64,000 bases of DNA. Origin: Photobacterium alginatilyticum. GTDB taxonomy: Bacteria; Pseudomonadota; Gammaproteobacteria; Enterobacterales; Vibrionaceae. Below are positions 1 to 8,683 of the stretch, one piece after another. The translations under genes and the position numbers were made by a program. Within the stretch, counting starts at the first letter, position 1. Each line of letters begins with the position of its first letter. The notes under the pieces were generated by a model. That model was not told where the DNA came from, did not search any database, and saw nothing but the letters and a program-made list of their open reading frames with translations. The stretch spans positions 45,652 through 109,651 of the forward strand of contig NZ_RSEJ01000031.1 of assembly GCF_009910675.1 (NCBI RefSeq), read 5' to 3'.

Positions 1-1
1 C

Positions 2-247
2 TCCTACATCATCCGTTATTCCATCAAGCTGAAACTGGCCATGATGGTCGAGAGCATGCAGTTTGCCTATGGCGTAGCCAAAGAACTGCTTAACGACCTG
101 TCGGTTTATCAGTTCATTGATGCCGCCTTTGCGTCGCTGGACCCAGACATCAAAAACACGATTGCGGCCTATGGTATCGGCTCGGCGGCCATGCGGGTTA
201 TCGAGGCAATGACTACCCGCTTCGTGATGGACTTTATGGGAGTGTAA
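2..247 (+). CDS. Filamentous phage minor coat protein, DUF2523-like (5' partial)
   Basis: The frame is open from base 2, so the gene begins before the window; the first ATG inside is at 41 but need not be the start. The visible 81 residues are hydrophobic and amphipathic (IRYSIKLKLAMMV, then an Ala/Ile-rich stretch ending ATTRFVMDFMGV), like the C-terminal part of DUF2523 proteins. That family sits immediately before Zot in vibrio inoviruses and is thought to be the minor coat protein (pVI-like) at the virion end. The stop lies 3 bases before the zot start, so the two are probably translationally coupled. The assignment rests mainly on position and composition. Confidence 0.75.
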   Translation, partial: SYIIRYSIKLKLAMMVESMQFAYGVAKELLNDLSVYQFIDAAFASLDPDIKNTIAAYGIGSAAMRVIEAMTTRFVMDFMGV

Positions 248-250
248 CGG

Positions 251-1693
251 ATGGCTACGATTATTCGACATGGTCCGGCAGGTTCTTACAAGTCAGCCTG
301 CGCAGTCTGGTTTGATGCCCTGCCCGCGTTGCGTGAAGGCCGCGTGGTTGTCACCAATGTGGAAGGTATGCAGGACATTTCAACCATCGAAAAGCGGCTG
401 GGTGAACGGTTTCCGATGACAGCCAGAGTTATCCGTATCTCTTCGATGAACGAGAACGGTATCCGTCTCTGGCAGCACTGGTACAACTGGTGTCCTATCG
501 GCGCCCTGATACTCATCGATGAGGCGCAGGATATTTACAACAAGACGGCAGGCTTTGATATAGCGAAAAATGTCTATCTGGGTATCGAACCATTCGGCCA
601 GCTGCTGCCCAAAGGTCACGTAGATTTCTATAACAAGGTACTGAACGAATTCCAGCCGGATGAGGTTGCCTTCGATGACACGGGCGAATCCATCGTTGAC
701 GAGTCCGGCAATGTTATCCTGCCGAAAAACTTCAATATGGCGTTCATGCGCCACCGAAAATACAATTGGGATATTACCCTGTGTACGCCTGATATCCGGC
801 AGATACCCGCAGAAATCAAAGGCGTTGCCGAGCTGGCCATACACCACAGCTCGAAGGATTCACTATTCCTCACCAAACGCCGTCCGAGACTGTGGGAACA
901 TAACCCGAAATCGTCAGCAACCAAACCAACCAAGGATGACACCACCAAAGGCGTTCGCGTGCCCAGGGCCGTTCACCTTATGTACTCGTCCACGGTCACG
1001 GGCCAGATAACCAAAAGCGGTGCCGGCTCCTCAATCCTTAAAGAGCCAAAGTTCGTTATCTTTCTGATCACCTTCGTTGTTTGTCTCTTCTTCCTTGGGA
1101 ACTCTGTGTATGAAATTGTTAACCGTGATTCTGTTAATGCTCCAGTACCGTCTGGAGAAGCTCAGCCAGCACAAGCTGATTCGAATGATCATCAAACTCC
1201 TGTGTTACCTGCTCAAACTGGCGAGGCCCGTAGCCAAATGGCTGGGCACTCGCCTACTGATATTCGTATTGGTGTCACTAGTTCTTCGGATAGCGCTCAG
1301 TCTGGGAAGCCGCGTCCTTATGTGGATTTGACCGTAACGGCATGGCCTTATGATGTCAGCAAGCTGTATGTTTCGGGGGTTCATTTTCGGGTTGTCGGCG
1401 AGCAACGAAAAACCCAGACAACCATTATCTTCGAACAGCATCTAACCGACGGTCAGCGCGGTTATGTCTATAGCGACCAGCTCAAGCCGCTCGGCTTTGA
1501 GTTTGTTGTCTTAGACCCCTGCTTGGTACAGGTGGCCTATGGAACAGACATGCAAGTCATTATGTGTAACCCGGTCAACGAGATGACCGACTACCGAGAG
1601 GAACGCCAGCAGTTAGCCAGTACAGATGATATGGATTTCAATGTAACGCCGCTGGCAGGCCTTGTCAGCAACGATGAGAACGGAGCAATTTGA
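251..1693 (+). CDS. zot: Zot-type filamentous phage assembly ATPase (pI-like)
   Basis: This 480-residue protein matches the Zot family, the inner-membrane ATPase that drives extrusion of filamentous phage. A Walker A motif GPAGSYKS is at residues 8-15 and a Walker B strand LILIDEAQ at about 86-93. The cytoplasmic ATPase part ends near residue 260 and one transmembrane segment follows (about 268-287). The periplasmic tail contains a Pro/Gln/Ser-rich linker and then a folded domain. An SD-like GGAG lies just upstream of the ATG at 251. In CTX phage the periplasmic tail gives the zonula occludens toxin peptide; whether this tail has such activity cannot be read from the sequence. The position after the coat gene fits the inovirus assembly module. 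Confidence 0.95.
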   Translation: MATIIRHGPAGSYKSACAVWFDALPALREGRVVVTNVEGMQDISTIEKRLGERFPMTARVIRISSMNENGIRLWQHWYNWCPIGALILIDEAQDIYNKTAGFDIAKNVYLGIEPFGQLLPKGHVDFYNKVLNEFQPDEVAFDDTGESIVDESGNVILPKNFNMAFMRHRKYNWDITLCTPDIRQIPAEIKGVAELAIHHSSKDSLFLTKRRPRLWEHNPKSSATKPTKDDTTKGVRVPRAVHLMYSSTVTGQITKSGAGSSILKEPKFVIFLITFVVCLFFLGNSVYEIVNRDSVNAPVPSGEAQPAQADSNDHQTPVLPAQTGEARSQMAGHSPTDIRIGVTSSSDSAQSGKPRPYVDLTVTAWPYDVSKLYVSGVHFRVVGEQRKTQTTIIFEQHLTDGQRGYVYSDQLKPLGFEFVVLDPCLVQVAYGTDMQVIMCNPVNEMTDYREERQQLASTDDMDFNVTPLAGLVSNDENGAI

Positions 1694-1889
1694 TGTGGAA
1701 GGTATAACACTAACTCCTGAGCAATTTTCCCAGTTGCTTGATGTGATCTTAATTTATTTCTTTGCAGTTACTCTTCTTGCAGTTTTTATAGGGTTGATGC
1801 TGTGGGATGCATTTTCATATTTGATAGGTAAGTTGTATGTTTGGTTGAGAGTCAGGCATATAAAAAGGGTGCGCAATATATCTGCCTGA
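1674..1889 (+). CDS. Small phage membrane protein
   Basis: The frame overlaps the last 20 bases of zot and encodes 71 residues from the ATG at 1674 (an in-frame TTG at 1662 is an alternative). One strong hydrophobic segment (ILIYFFAVTLLAVFIGLML, roughly residues 28-47) is followed by a basic tail rich in Arg and Lys. I do not recognise the family. The overlap with zot, the orientation and the single transmembrane helix fit an accessory inovirus protein. The transcription unit ends at the hairpins directly downstream. Confidence 0.6.
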   Translation: MRTEQFDVEGITLTPEQFSQLLDVILIYFFAVTLLAVFIGLMLWDAFSYLIGKLYVWLRVRHIKRVRNISA

Positions 1890-1901
1890 TTAATTCAATC
1901 A

Positions 1902-1977
1902 GCGCCACTGCCTAGTGGCGCATGAGAATGGAGGCTCCACCTCGGAGGGCGTCGCTGGGCAGCGGCGCCCTCTTTTT
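1902..1977 (+). terminator. Tandem hairpins ending the phage morphogenesis operon
   Basis: A perfect 8-bp stem with a 4-base loop (gcgccact/agtggcgc, 1902-1921) is followed by a second hairpin (gagggcg/cgccctc, 1945-1972) and five T residues. The second has the form of a rho-independent terminator. Together they close the zot transcription unit and separate it from the AT-rich noncoding region. Confidence 0.85.
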
Positions 1978-2684
1978 GTTGGTTGATTCGGCTTATTGTT
2001 GAACATATAATTATTTTAGTAATGATTATTTTATTATTAGTTTTAGCACTAAAGTCACAATAATATTGTAATTCAAAAACGTTAATTTCATTTTGACGTA
2101 ATTAACGTAATTTTTTGGTTGCAATTCCTGTAATTAAATCTGAGGGCTTGTTTTTATCCCTTTATATTAATAAAGGGCATTTTTTGAGTGGCTTAAATTG
2201 GATTTAAGAGCGTTTTTGAAAATTGCAATGAATATTTCATTTTAAAATATCGCAACATATAAGCAGCTTTGCTGCGTGGCACCTCCTCCAGGTGCGCCGA
2301 GTGTAACGGTCTATCCGTGCGGAGCTATCAACATAACTATCAGCAACGTGAAAACACTTCTTCTTGCCAGGCTGGCTTTTGGGTTCAGGGCTCTTCTGCC
2401 TATCGGTTCTTTCGGTGAAATATGGTGCGCAGCGTCACCCCGTCTAGTAATACGGGGTGAAAGGTTTTAGGCATACCATGCCCTTCAGCGCGGTCCTGAA
2501 CTCCCGAAATGTATCACGCGGGTAGATACCTATCATGTCCTTCGGCGTGCAAAGTTGCTCAGCGAGTACAGTTCTTATTTGGACTCCACCGCATTGATCA
2601 AAAACACATTTTTATCATGAAGAATTGATTCATGGTCGTGATGTAATATGCTACCAAGCTCATTACTATATACGGATGTCTGTC
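1978..2684. other. Phage intergenic region, AT-rich then hairpin-rich
   Basis: No convincing gene is present. The first 280 bases are very AT-rich. From 2263 to 2460 there are at least three stem-loops: gcagc/gctgc at 2263-2275, gcacct/aggtgc at 2279-2295, and a 9-bp perfect stem tcaccccgt/acggggtga at 2435-2460. Clustered hairpins in a noncoding region of an inovirus are where the plus- and minus-strand origins and packaging signal usually lie. I infer that role; no nick site could be recognised. An open frame at 2276-2470 is judged spurious because it runs through the hairpins. Confidence 0.5.
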
Positions 2685-3392
2685 ATGGCTAAGTTTTTGA
2701 ATACAAGCGCTACAAATTACTATCTCGAGGAACTTATCAAAGGAGCATCAGAACGGTTGATTCTGATTAGTCCTTTTTTGAAGTTGAACGACCGTATTAA
2801 GGAATTGCTCGAAGATAAAGATCGCTTAAAGATAGATGTGCGCATTGTTTATGGAAAAAGTGAACTTCAACCTGAAGAGATTAACTGGCTAAAAGAGCTT
2901 TCCTTTGTCCGTACTAGTTTCTGTAAGAACCTTCATGCAAAATGCTATCTAAATGAAGATTCATGCATCATTACCAGTTTGAACCTATACGAATTCAGTC
3001 AGGTGAATAACAACGAAATGGGTATCTATGTTTCGCGCGATGCTGATTCTGAGGTTTATAAGGATGCATACGAAGAAGCACAAAGGATCATTCGCATCAG
3101 TGATGAGGTTCGTATCTCACTTGAGAAGATTACCGAACCTACTTCGTCTGCAGATGAAACTCAGCACGATGATGTTGAACACACTAAGCTAACGACTTCA
3201 AAACTAGCCAAAAGCCTTGGTCTGAAAACGAATGAATTGCTAGATAAATTGCTAACTGCTGGTTACTTACAGCTAGTTGATGAAAGACACTTCTTAACGG
3301 ATGACGGGAAATCTGTTGGTGGTGAGTTTAAATATAGTAAGCGTTTCGGCCCTTACTTTCTCTGGCCCAAAGATGTACTAGACCACGCATAA
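2685..3392 (+). CDS. PLD-superfamily protein with C-terminal winged-helix-like domain (phage cargo)
   Basis: From ATG 2685 the protein has 235 residues (ATG 2676 and an upstream start at 2625 are also in frame; none has a clear ribosome binding site). Residues 1-150 resemble a phospholipase D/nuclease domain with one HKD-type motif: His84 and Lys86 in NLHAKCYLNE, followed by TSLN (about 97-100). One HKD motif per chain implies a dimer, as in Nuc-type nucleases. After an acidic linker (about 155-170) comes a Lys/Leu-rich segment (TSKLAKSLGLKTNELLDKLL) that looks like a winged helix. The gene is AT-rich and lies between the phage assembly genes and the attachment site, so it is cargo. A nuclease or defence role is possible but unproven. 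Confidence 0.7.
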   Translation: MAKFLNTSATNYYLEELIKGASERLILISPFLKLNDRIKELLEDKDRLKIDVRIVYGKSELQPEEINWLKELSFVRTSFCKNLHAKCYLNEDSCIITSLNLYEFSQVNNNEMGIYVSRDADSEVYKDAYEEAQRIIRISDEVRISLEKITEPTSSADETQHDDVEHTKLTTSKLAKSLGLKTNELLDKLLTAGYLQLVDERHFLTDDGKSVGGEFKYSKRFGPYFLWPKDVLDHA

Positions 3393-3753
3393 GTGTACTT
3401 TCCTGCTTACAGCTCATTACTAACCTCTTGAGCTGTAGTACTTCATCGTAATAGTAGTAAAGCTAAATTTATGAGCTGTTTAGCCCGGTATTGGCATCAA
3501 ACGAGATATGCTCTAGTTACTGTCATTTTAGCCTTCAAACTGTAGCAAACTTTCACGGCATAACTGCATGGTTTTCTTATCATAACTGTGTAAAATGTCA
3601 GGCAGCATACGATATGAAGCTGAGTTGATAGTTTTACTATGCAAAATCAGCTATTTAACGTAATTGGTATAATGACTTTTAATGTTGGCAATAGTTGTTA
3701 TACAAACTAAGTTCGTTTGATATAGCCTTAAGTTACAAAAGGATAATTAATTG
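3393..3753. other. Noncoding spacer between two cargo genes
   Basis: This 361-base AT-rich spacer has no gene I can support and no clear terminator. A ribosome binding site (aaagg) near 3738 serves the next gene. The spacer suggests that the two cargo genes are transcribed separately. Confidence 0.4.
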
Positions 3754-4731
3754 ATGTTTGAGAGCTTTATTCCATCGCCCAACGTTGTAGTAGGTAGTGT
3801 CATTGCTGCTCTTATTGTTGCTGGCATAATGGCTTATATAAATAGAAGGGCTTTATTTGTTATTGTTCCTAGATCTTTTTCATATTCAGATTTGTCGGCA
3901 GGTCAAATTGTCGAGCTAACGATTATCAATAAAGGTAATAAAAGTGAAGAGAATGTAGAAGTTCAGTTACAATCGAAGCTGAGATACACATTAATAGCTA
4001 GTACATTGCCAAGTTTAGATCTTTCACAAGATTGTATGATTAGCCTCCATCGCCTTCCTAAAGGAGAAGACGTTAGTGTTATTTTGAGTGTAGAAGAAGG
4101 TGAATTTTCTCAAGATTGTGTATTATCTGTTTCTTCAAAAGAAACAAAAGGAAAAGTAAAAAACAATATTGAGGAGAGTCAACAAACATCATCATTAGAA
4201 GTTGCTTTTTTCCTCGTTTTAATTTTTGTTGGTATGCCTGTGTTTGGTTACTTTGGTGGTAATCTTTTTGTTCAAGACATACTTCCTCGACTATCGTCTA
4301 GTACTAAAGCTGAAGTTGAGACTGTAGCGAGATTAGAAAATCAAGGTTGGGAGAAAATAAACAAGTTCGTAAAAGCTGTAGGCAGTGATATGAACGCATC
4401 AGAATGGCCTATAACAATTTCATTCCCGAAAAGAAATGGTGATTTGCTTTCATTTACTGTAAATATTAAGAATAGGTTACCGGAAAGAGCTCAGTACAAT
4501 GTATCGCTCACCTCAACTTATGATCAAAATAAATACATTCTTAGTCATAGTATTTTGCCAAATCTAAGAGGTGAATACCTATTGTTACCTAATCAAGATA
4601 CTTCTGAGAAACTAGAGATATATTTGCCATATGAAGCAAAGAAAAAAATTGTTGTATTTGAGTTCTTTGTTAAAGATTTGAATGGAATCTATACATTTAA
4701 CTATGTATGGGAATATGACGGCAAGCAGTAA
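3754..4731 (+). CDS. Unknown two-helix membrane protein (phage cargo)
   Basis: I do not recognise this 325-residue protein. An N-terminal hydrophobic segment (VVVGSVIAALIVAGIMAYI, about residues 10-28) is followed by a beta-rich region of about 120 residues, a second transmembrane helix (VAFFLVLIFVGMPVFGYFGG, about 150-170), and a second beta-rich domain to the end. The two soluble parts may therefore face the same compartment. ATG 3754 is chosen over TTG 3751 because of the AAGG at 3739-3742. Codon use is AT-rich like the PLD gene upstream and unlike the housekeeping genes. It could be a superinfection-exclusion or defence component; that is a guess from position only. Confidence 0.6.
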   Translation: MFESFIPSPNVVVGSVIAALIVAGIMAYINRRALFVIVPRSFSYSDLSAGQIVELTIINKGNKSEENVEVQLQSKLRYTLIASTLPSLDLSQDCMISLHRLPKGEDVSVILSVEEGEFSQDCVLSVSSKETKGKVKNNIEESQQTSSLEVAFFLVLIFVGMPVFGYFGGNLFVQDILPRLSSSTKAEVETVARLENQGWEKINKFVKAVGSDMNASEWPITISFPKRNGDLLSFTVNIKNRLPERAQYNVSLTSTYDQNKYILSHSILPNLRGEYLLLPNQDTSEKLEIYLPYEAKKKIVVFEFFVKDLNGIYTFNYVWEYDGKQ

Positions 4732-4813
4732 TTGCTAGTAGTCAATTAAAACCATCTACAGTTTTGATTGACTACTATAAAGCAGTAAGCAGAGCCGAAG
4801 CCCTGCTCTTTTC

Positions 4814-5179
4814 TTATCGGGAAATCAACCTAGCCACTTTGATGATCTGACTAAGATTTTTTCTATCTGGTTCGGCTCCGATTTCTATCAATGCATTACC
4901 TGTGATGATTCGGTTTGGAGTTAATGACCATCGATTCGGTGTAATTAACAAGCCTTTTCTGATACTCCAGCCTCTCCACTCATCGGCTAATGGATCGAGT
5001 TCAAGGCCACAATACATTCGCATTAACCTTCTACATTCTGGCGGGATTGGTTTTCCTTCATCCCAAGATGTGACAGTTCTCACACTCTTAAAACAAAGTT
5101 TAGCGGTATCTTCTATACTTAATCCGCATCTGAAAAATCGGAAAATATAGTTTTCTGTGAGTTCATGTGTATTTCGCAT
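4814..5179 (-). CDS. Phage regulator, helix-turn-helix, DUF3653-like
   Basis: This 121-residue protein is read against the phage structural genes. Residues about 20-60 (GLSIEDTAKLCFKSVRTVTSW) fit a helix-turn-helix, and the next segment (IPPECRRLMRMYCG, then a conserved-looking WRGW) resembles the DUF3653 proteins of vibrio phages. An AAGG precedes the ATG at 5179; the longer frame would need a TTG. Its place next to the attachment site and opposite orientation recall the RstR-type repressor of CTX-like phages, so it probably controls lysogeny. The family assignment is from memory and moderate. Confidence 0.65.
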   Translation of the reverse strand: MRNTHELTENYIFRFFRCGLSIEDTAKLCFKSVRTVTSWDEGKPIPPECRRLMRMYCGLELDPLADEWRGWSIRKGLLITPNRWSLTPNRIITGNALIEIGAEPDRKNLSQIIKVARLISR

Positions 5180-5238
5180 CAAATCCTTCTTATCACAAAG
5201 AAAGGATTCTAATTGATTGTTTTATAGTTGGTTTTTAG

Positions 5239-5267
5239 TTTTAACATAAGCCAGCATAATGCGCACT
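5239..5267 (-). other. dif-like XerC/XerD site (prophage attachment site)
   Basis: On the minus strand an 11-bp XerC-type arm AGTGCGCATTA is followed by seven bases (TGCTGGC) and an 11-bp XerD-type arm TTATGTTAAAA. Both arms are almost identical to those of the V. cholerae chromosome 1 dif site and of E. coli dif. The usual dif centre is 6 bp, so this site is one base longer. It marks the right junction of the filamentous prophage and may be the functional dif or a phage-derived att copy; telling them apart needs the left junction, which is outside the window. Confidence 0.8.
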
Positions 5268-5273
5268 CATATA

Positions 5274-6352
5274 TGTAGCCGCAAAGCTAAAATGTCTCTT
5301 TTCTGCAAAGTGAAAATGTCCTGTTTTTCCTACGGTGATCAGACTCTATCTGGTCTGTGTGAGATTAACAAACGATGTTGGTAACCATGAATGACAAAGA
5401 GATTTTACGCCTGAGTGCTATCCGTGATGTTTGTGAAAAACGTATTCGACGCTCAGATGCTGCAAGTGTTCTTTCATTAAGCGTCCGTCAGATCCAACGT
5501 CTGGTGACTCGCTTTCGCCAGCTGGGCGCAGCAGGAATTGTCCATCAGCGTCGAGGCAAACCGTCACCAAACAAAATTCATGAAGATATTCGATGCCAGT
5601 GCCTCAGTATTATTCGTGAAATCTATCCAGATTTTGGCCCGACCTTGGCGCATGAAAAACTCACTGAACACCACAATATTTCTATCTCATTAGAAACACT
5701 GCGCCAATGGATGATCGCCGACGGCCTGTGGGTTCCTCATGCTAAACGTAAGCCCCGTGTCTATCAGCCTCGTTATCGTCGAGATTGTTTGGGTGAACTC
5801 ATTCAAATCGACGGTTCACACCATGACTGGTTTGAAGAACGCAGCCCTAAATGTTGCCTACTCGTTTATATCGATGATGCAACTGGCCGCCTGATGAACC
5901 TACGGTTCAGTGAAACGGAATCGGCTTTCGATTATATGGTCGCAACTCGTGAGTATCTTGAACAACATGGCAAACCGACGGCGTTTTATAGCGATCGCCA
6001 TGCTGTCTTCCATGTCAGCAAACGAGATGCTAGCACGGAACGTTTAACTCAATTTGGCCGAGTCTTGAATGACCTCAATATCGAGCTGATCTGCGCCAAC
6101 AGTTCACAAGCCAAAGGTCGCGTTGAGCGCGCGAACAAAACGTTACAGGATCGCTTAGTCAAGGAAATGCGGTTACAAGGTATTGATACAATTGAACAAG
6201 CCAATGCCTGGCTCCCCGACTTCATTGCTGATTTCAACCGCCGCTTCGCCAAGCCGGCACGTTATCCCAAAGACATGCATCGCATCGTCAGAGAAGCACC
6301 GGAAGATTTGGACGATATCTTTGCCTGGCAAGAGCTGCTCTGACTTCCCCAC
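5274..6352 (+). mobile_element. Truncated ISNCY-like insertion sequence
   Basis: The left end begins near tgtagcc (5274), only 7 bp from the dif-like site. It carries two near-identical 16-bp direct repeats (5281-5296 and 5305-5320, gcaaag..aaaatgtc), the kind of subterminal repeat that a transposase binds. The transposase frame follows. No matching right end is visible after 6343, where the reading frame also ends prematurely, so the element has lost its right part. The exact right limit is uncertain. Confidence 0.7.
5375..6343 (+). pseudogene. ISNCY-family transposase, C-terminally truncated
   Basis: The 322-residue product has an N-terminal helix-turn-helix (SVRQIQRLVTRFRQLGAAGI) and an rve integrase core. 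Likely catalytic acidic residues are the Asp in IQIDGSHHDWF, the Asp in FYSDRHAVF and the Glu in KGRVERANKTLQ. The frame stops right after DIFAWQELL. Relatives usually run to about 430 residues with a C-terminal beta-rich domain, so the C-terminus is missing. The core is complete, but the missing end and the missing IS right terminus suggest it is inactive. Confidence 0.8.
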
Positions 6353-6716
6353 TCTACAGCCAATAATCATTTGTAAAAGTCTGCATATATGAACTGAACT
6401 AAAGCCCTTGGTTAATAGCAAATGAATCTCACCTGAAATACTTAGAGGACAATTGACTTCTATCTAGAGAACCTTCCTTCCTTGCCTGACAAATAATTAG
6501 ATATCTAACATTTTAGTCTAAAAGAACAACCAATCGCATGCATAAATACGCGTTTTTATTAGACAATTTCAGAGTAAATTTGGTTTTTCTCGTCATTCTT
6601 GTTACTATCTTTCAAAATTTCATTAAGTACTCTAAAGAATTCACCGTTGAGCCATTGGAAAAAAACGGCTCAAAGCCATTGGGAATGCTTAGTGTGCTAA
6701 TCGAATAAGGATCAAA
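6344..6716. other. Noncoding region upstream of the BCCT gene
   Basis: No gene is visible. The region is AT-rich and contains a short repeated motif agccattgg (near 6651 and 6675) with an intervening aaaacggctca. An AAGGATC lies just before the BCCT start at 6717. Any IS remnant beyond 6352 is not recognisable. Confidence 0.4.
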
Positions 6717-8312
6717 ATGTCACAAATTAGGGACAAATACAGTATCGACAATACTGACTATACCGTCGGCCAGGACAACATCCAGAAATGGGGATTTGAT
6801 GTTCACAATCCGGTTTTTGGTATCAGTGCAGGACTGATCATTTTCTTTATCGTTGCGCTTCTTGCAACAGAGCCTTCAACAGCCAAAGCAGCACTAGACG
6901 GGATCAAATGGCAAATCATCAATAACTTTGATGGTCTGATCATGTGGTCTGGTAATATCTTTTTGATTTTCAGTTTAGCTTTGGTTATCTCTCCTTTTGG
7001 TAAGATCCGCATCGGCGGAAGAGACGCTAAACCTGAGCACTCTAATAGTTCATGGTTTGCGATGTTATTTGCTGCAGGTATGGGCATCGGCCTTATGTTC
7101 TGGGGCGTCGCAGAGCCAGTGGCTTACTATACGGGTTGGTACGAAACGCCGCTGGGTGTAGAAGCTAATACACCTGAAGCGGCTAAAGTTGCCTTGGGAG
7201 CAACAATGTTCCACTGGGGACTTCACCCATGGGCAATGTACGCAATAGTCGCGCTTTCACTTGCATTTTTTGCCTATAACAAAGGCCTTCCGCTTTCAAT
7301 GCGCTCCATTTTCTACCCTATCCTTGGTGATCGTACCTGGGGGTGGTTTGGTCACATCATTGATATTTTGTCGGTTATCGCAACGCTGTTTGGCCTTGCG
7401 ACATCGCTGGGCTTAGGTGCGCAGCAGGCCGCAAGCGGAATTAGTCACGTATTTGGTGTCGATGTGGGGATTGGCTTGCAAATTGGCGTGATTATCTTTG
7501 TTACCTGTCTGGCTGTAATTTCAGTTATTCGTGGTATCGATGGCGGTGTCAAAGTTCTTAGTAATGCAAACTTACTCATTGCATTCGCCCTGCTATTGTT
7601 TGTTGCCCTTGTTGGTTTTGCTATTACGCTGAATACACTACCAACAACTCTCATGGGCTACATTGAAAACATCGTGCCGCTCAGCAACCCGCATGGTCGT
7701 GAAGATGAAACCTGGATGCATGGCTGGACTGTATTCTACTGGGCTTGGTGGATTTCCTGGTCTCCATGTGTAGGTATGTTTATTGCGCGAGTATCAAAAG
7801 GTCGTACCATACGTGAATTTATCATCGCAGTGATCTTCATCCCTACTCTCATTACGCTAGTTTGGATGTCAGTATTTGGTGGTATTGCCATCGATCAGGT
7901 AGCCAATAAAGTGGGTGAACTTGGTGCAAACGGTTTAACAGACATAACTCTGTCTCTGTTCAATGTCTATGAGGCACTACCGTTAAGCACGATGCTTTCA
8001 GTGATCTCAATCGTTCTGATCATGGTGTTCTTTATTACCTCTTCAGACTCCGCTTCTCTGGTTATCGACAGCATTACAGCTGGCGGTAAAGTCGATGCAC
8101 CGGTTCCTCAACGTATTTTCTGGGCAACTATTGAAGGTGCGATCGCTGCTGTTCTGCTCTGGGTCGGTGGTACAGAGGCCATCCAAGCGCTACAAGCAGG
8201 AGCTATTTCTACGGCTCTGCCATTCACTATTATCTTATTGACAATGTGTGTGAGCTTACTGATGGGAATGCGAACTGAAATGGCTTACTACAAGGTAGCT
8301 TATAGCAAGTAG
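6717..8312 (+). CDS. BCCT-family transporter (betaine/carnitine/choline type)
   Basis: This 531-residue protein has about 12 transmembrane segments and BCCT signatures. GMGIGLMFWGVAEPVAYY is the glycine-rich helix lining the substrate and cation site, and WAWWISWSPCVGMFIARVSK is the family motif with the tryptophan box and the following RGR/KGR loop. Such carriers import quaternary ammonium or sulfonium compounds (glycine betaine, choline, carnitine, DMSP), usually for osmoprotection. The C-terminal cytoplasmic tail is short (about 15 residues), so BetP-type osmosensing by a long tail is unlikely. No catabolic neighbour reveals the substrate. The gene is transcribed alone and followed by a strong terminator. 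Confidence 0.92.
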   Translation: MSQIRDKYSIDNTDYTVGQDNIQKWGFDVHNPVFGISAGLIIFFIVALLATEPSTAKAALDGIKWQIINNFDGLIMWSGNIFLIFSLALVISPFGKIRIGGRDAKPEHSNSSWFAMLFAAGMGIGLMFWGVAEPVAYYTGWYETPLGVEANTPEAAKVALGATMFHWGLHPWAMYAIVALSLAFFAYNKGLPLSMRSIFYPILGDRTWGWFGHIIDILSVIATLFGLATSLGLGAQQAASGISHVFGVDVGIGLQIGVIIFVTCLAVISVIRGIDGGVKVLSNANLLIAFALLLFVALVGFAITLNTLPTTLMGYIENIVPLSNPHGREDETWMHGWTVFYWAWWISWSPCVGMFIARVSKGRTIREFIIAVIFIPTLITLVWMSVFGGIAIDQVANKVGELGANGLTDITLSLFNVYEALPLSTMLSVISIVLIMVFFITSSDSASLVIDSITAGGKVDAPVPQRIFWATIEGAIAAVLLWVGGTEAIQALQAGAISTALPFTIILLTMCVSLLMGMRTEMAYYKVAYSK

Positions 8313-8331
8313 TAATCGCCGTTAAGACTAA

Positions 8332-8364
8332 ACAAAAACTCCACCATAGCGGTGGAGTTTTTGT
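8332..8364 (+). terminator. Rho-independent terminator of the BCCT gene
   Basis: A 14-bp perfect stem (acaaaaactccacc paired with ggtggagtttttgt) encloses a 5-base loop. The T-run is within the stem on either strand, so it can stop transcription both ways. Confidence 0.9.
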
Positions 8365-8476
8365 ATTAACCCTCAGAGCAAACAATCTTTCAGTCAAAAG
8401 TTACACGGTAATGCTTCGCGGTATTGTGAATCAATGTCGCCCAGTCTTGCGATTATTCTCAAGTCTGCTGAACCAT

Positions 8477-8683
8477 TTAAGCCATCGCTTCTTGTTGCGC
8501 TTCCTCTTGAGGCAAAGGCCCGGCATAGAGACTTAATGCTTGCGATGGAAACTCACACTGCTCTGGGTTCGCGTTGTTTACAAACCATTTGCAACTTATT
8601 CGGCTGGAGCCAGATATGCCGACTACAGTCATTAAGGGGCTACCGCTTTTTAAGCGAACAACATCACCGATTTTAAAAGCCAT
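8477..8683 (-). CDS. YodC family protein (DUF2158)
   Basis: From the ATG at 8683, which has GAGAGG seven bases upstream, the product has 68 residues beginning MAFKIGDVVRLKSGSPLMTV. This opening is the hallmark of YodC/DUF2158 proteins, a small SH3-like fold of unknown function. The middle carries the usual CKWF segment. The tail is Ala/Gln/Glu-rich and probably disordered. The gene stands alone between the BCCT terminator and a matS site. Confidence 0.85.
   Translation of the reverse strand: MAFKIGDVVRLKSGSPLMTVVGISGSSRISCKWFVNNANPEQCEFPSQALSLYAGPLPQEEAQQEAMA

Noticed and set aside
380..847. Minus-strand frame of 155 codons inside zot
   Set aside because: It lies wholly within the well-supported zot gene, has no ribosome binding site and no recognisable product.
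2276..2470. Short plus-strand frame in the phage noncoding region
   Set aside because: It runs through perfect hairpins and its product has no plausible composition; it has no SD.
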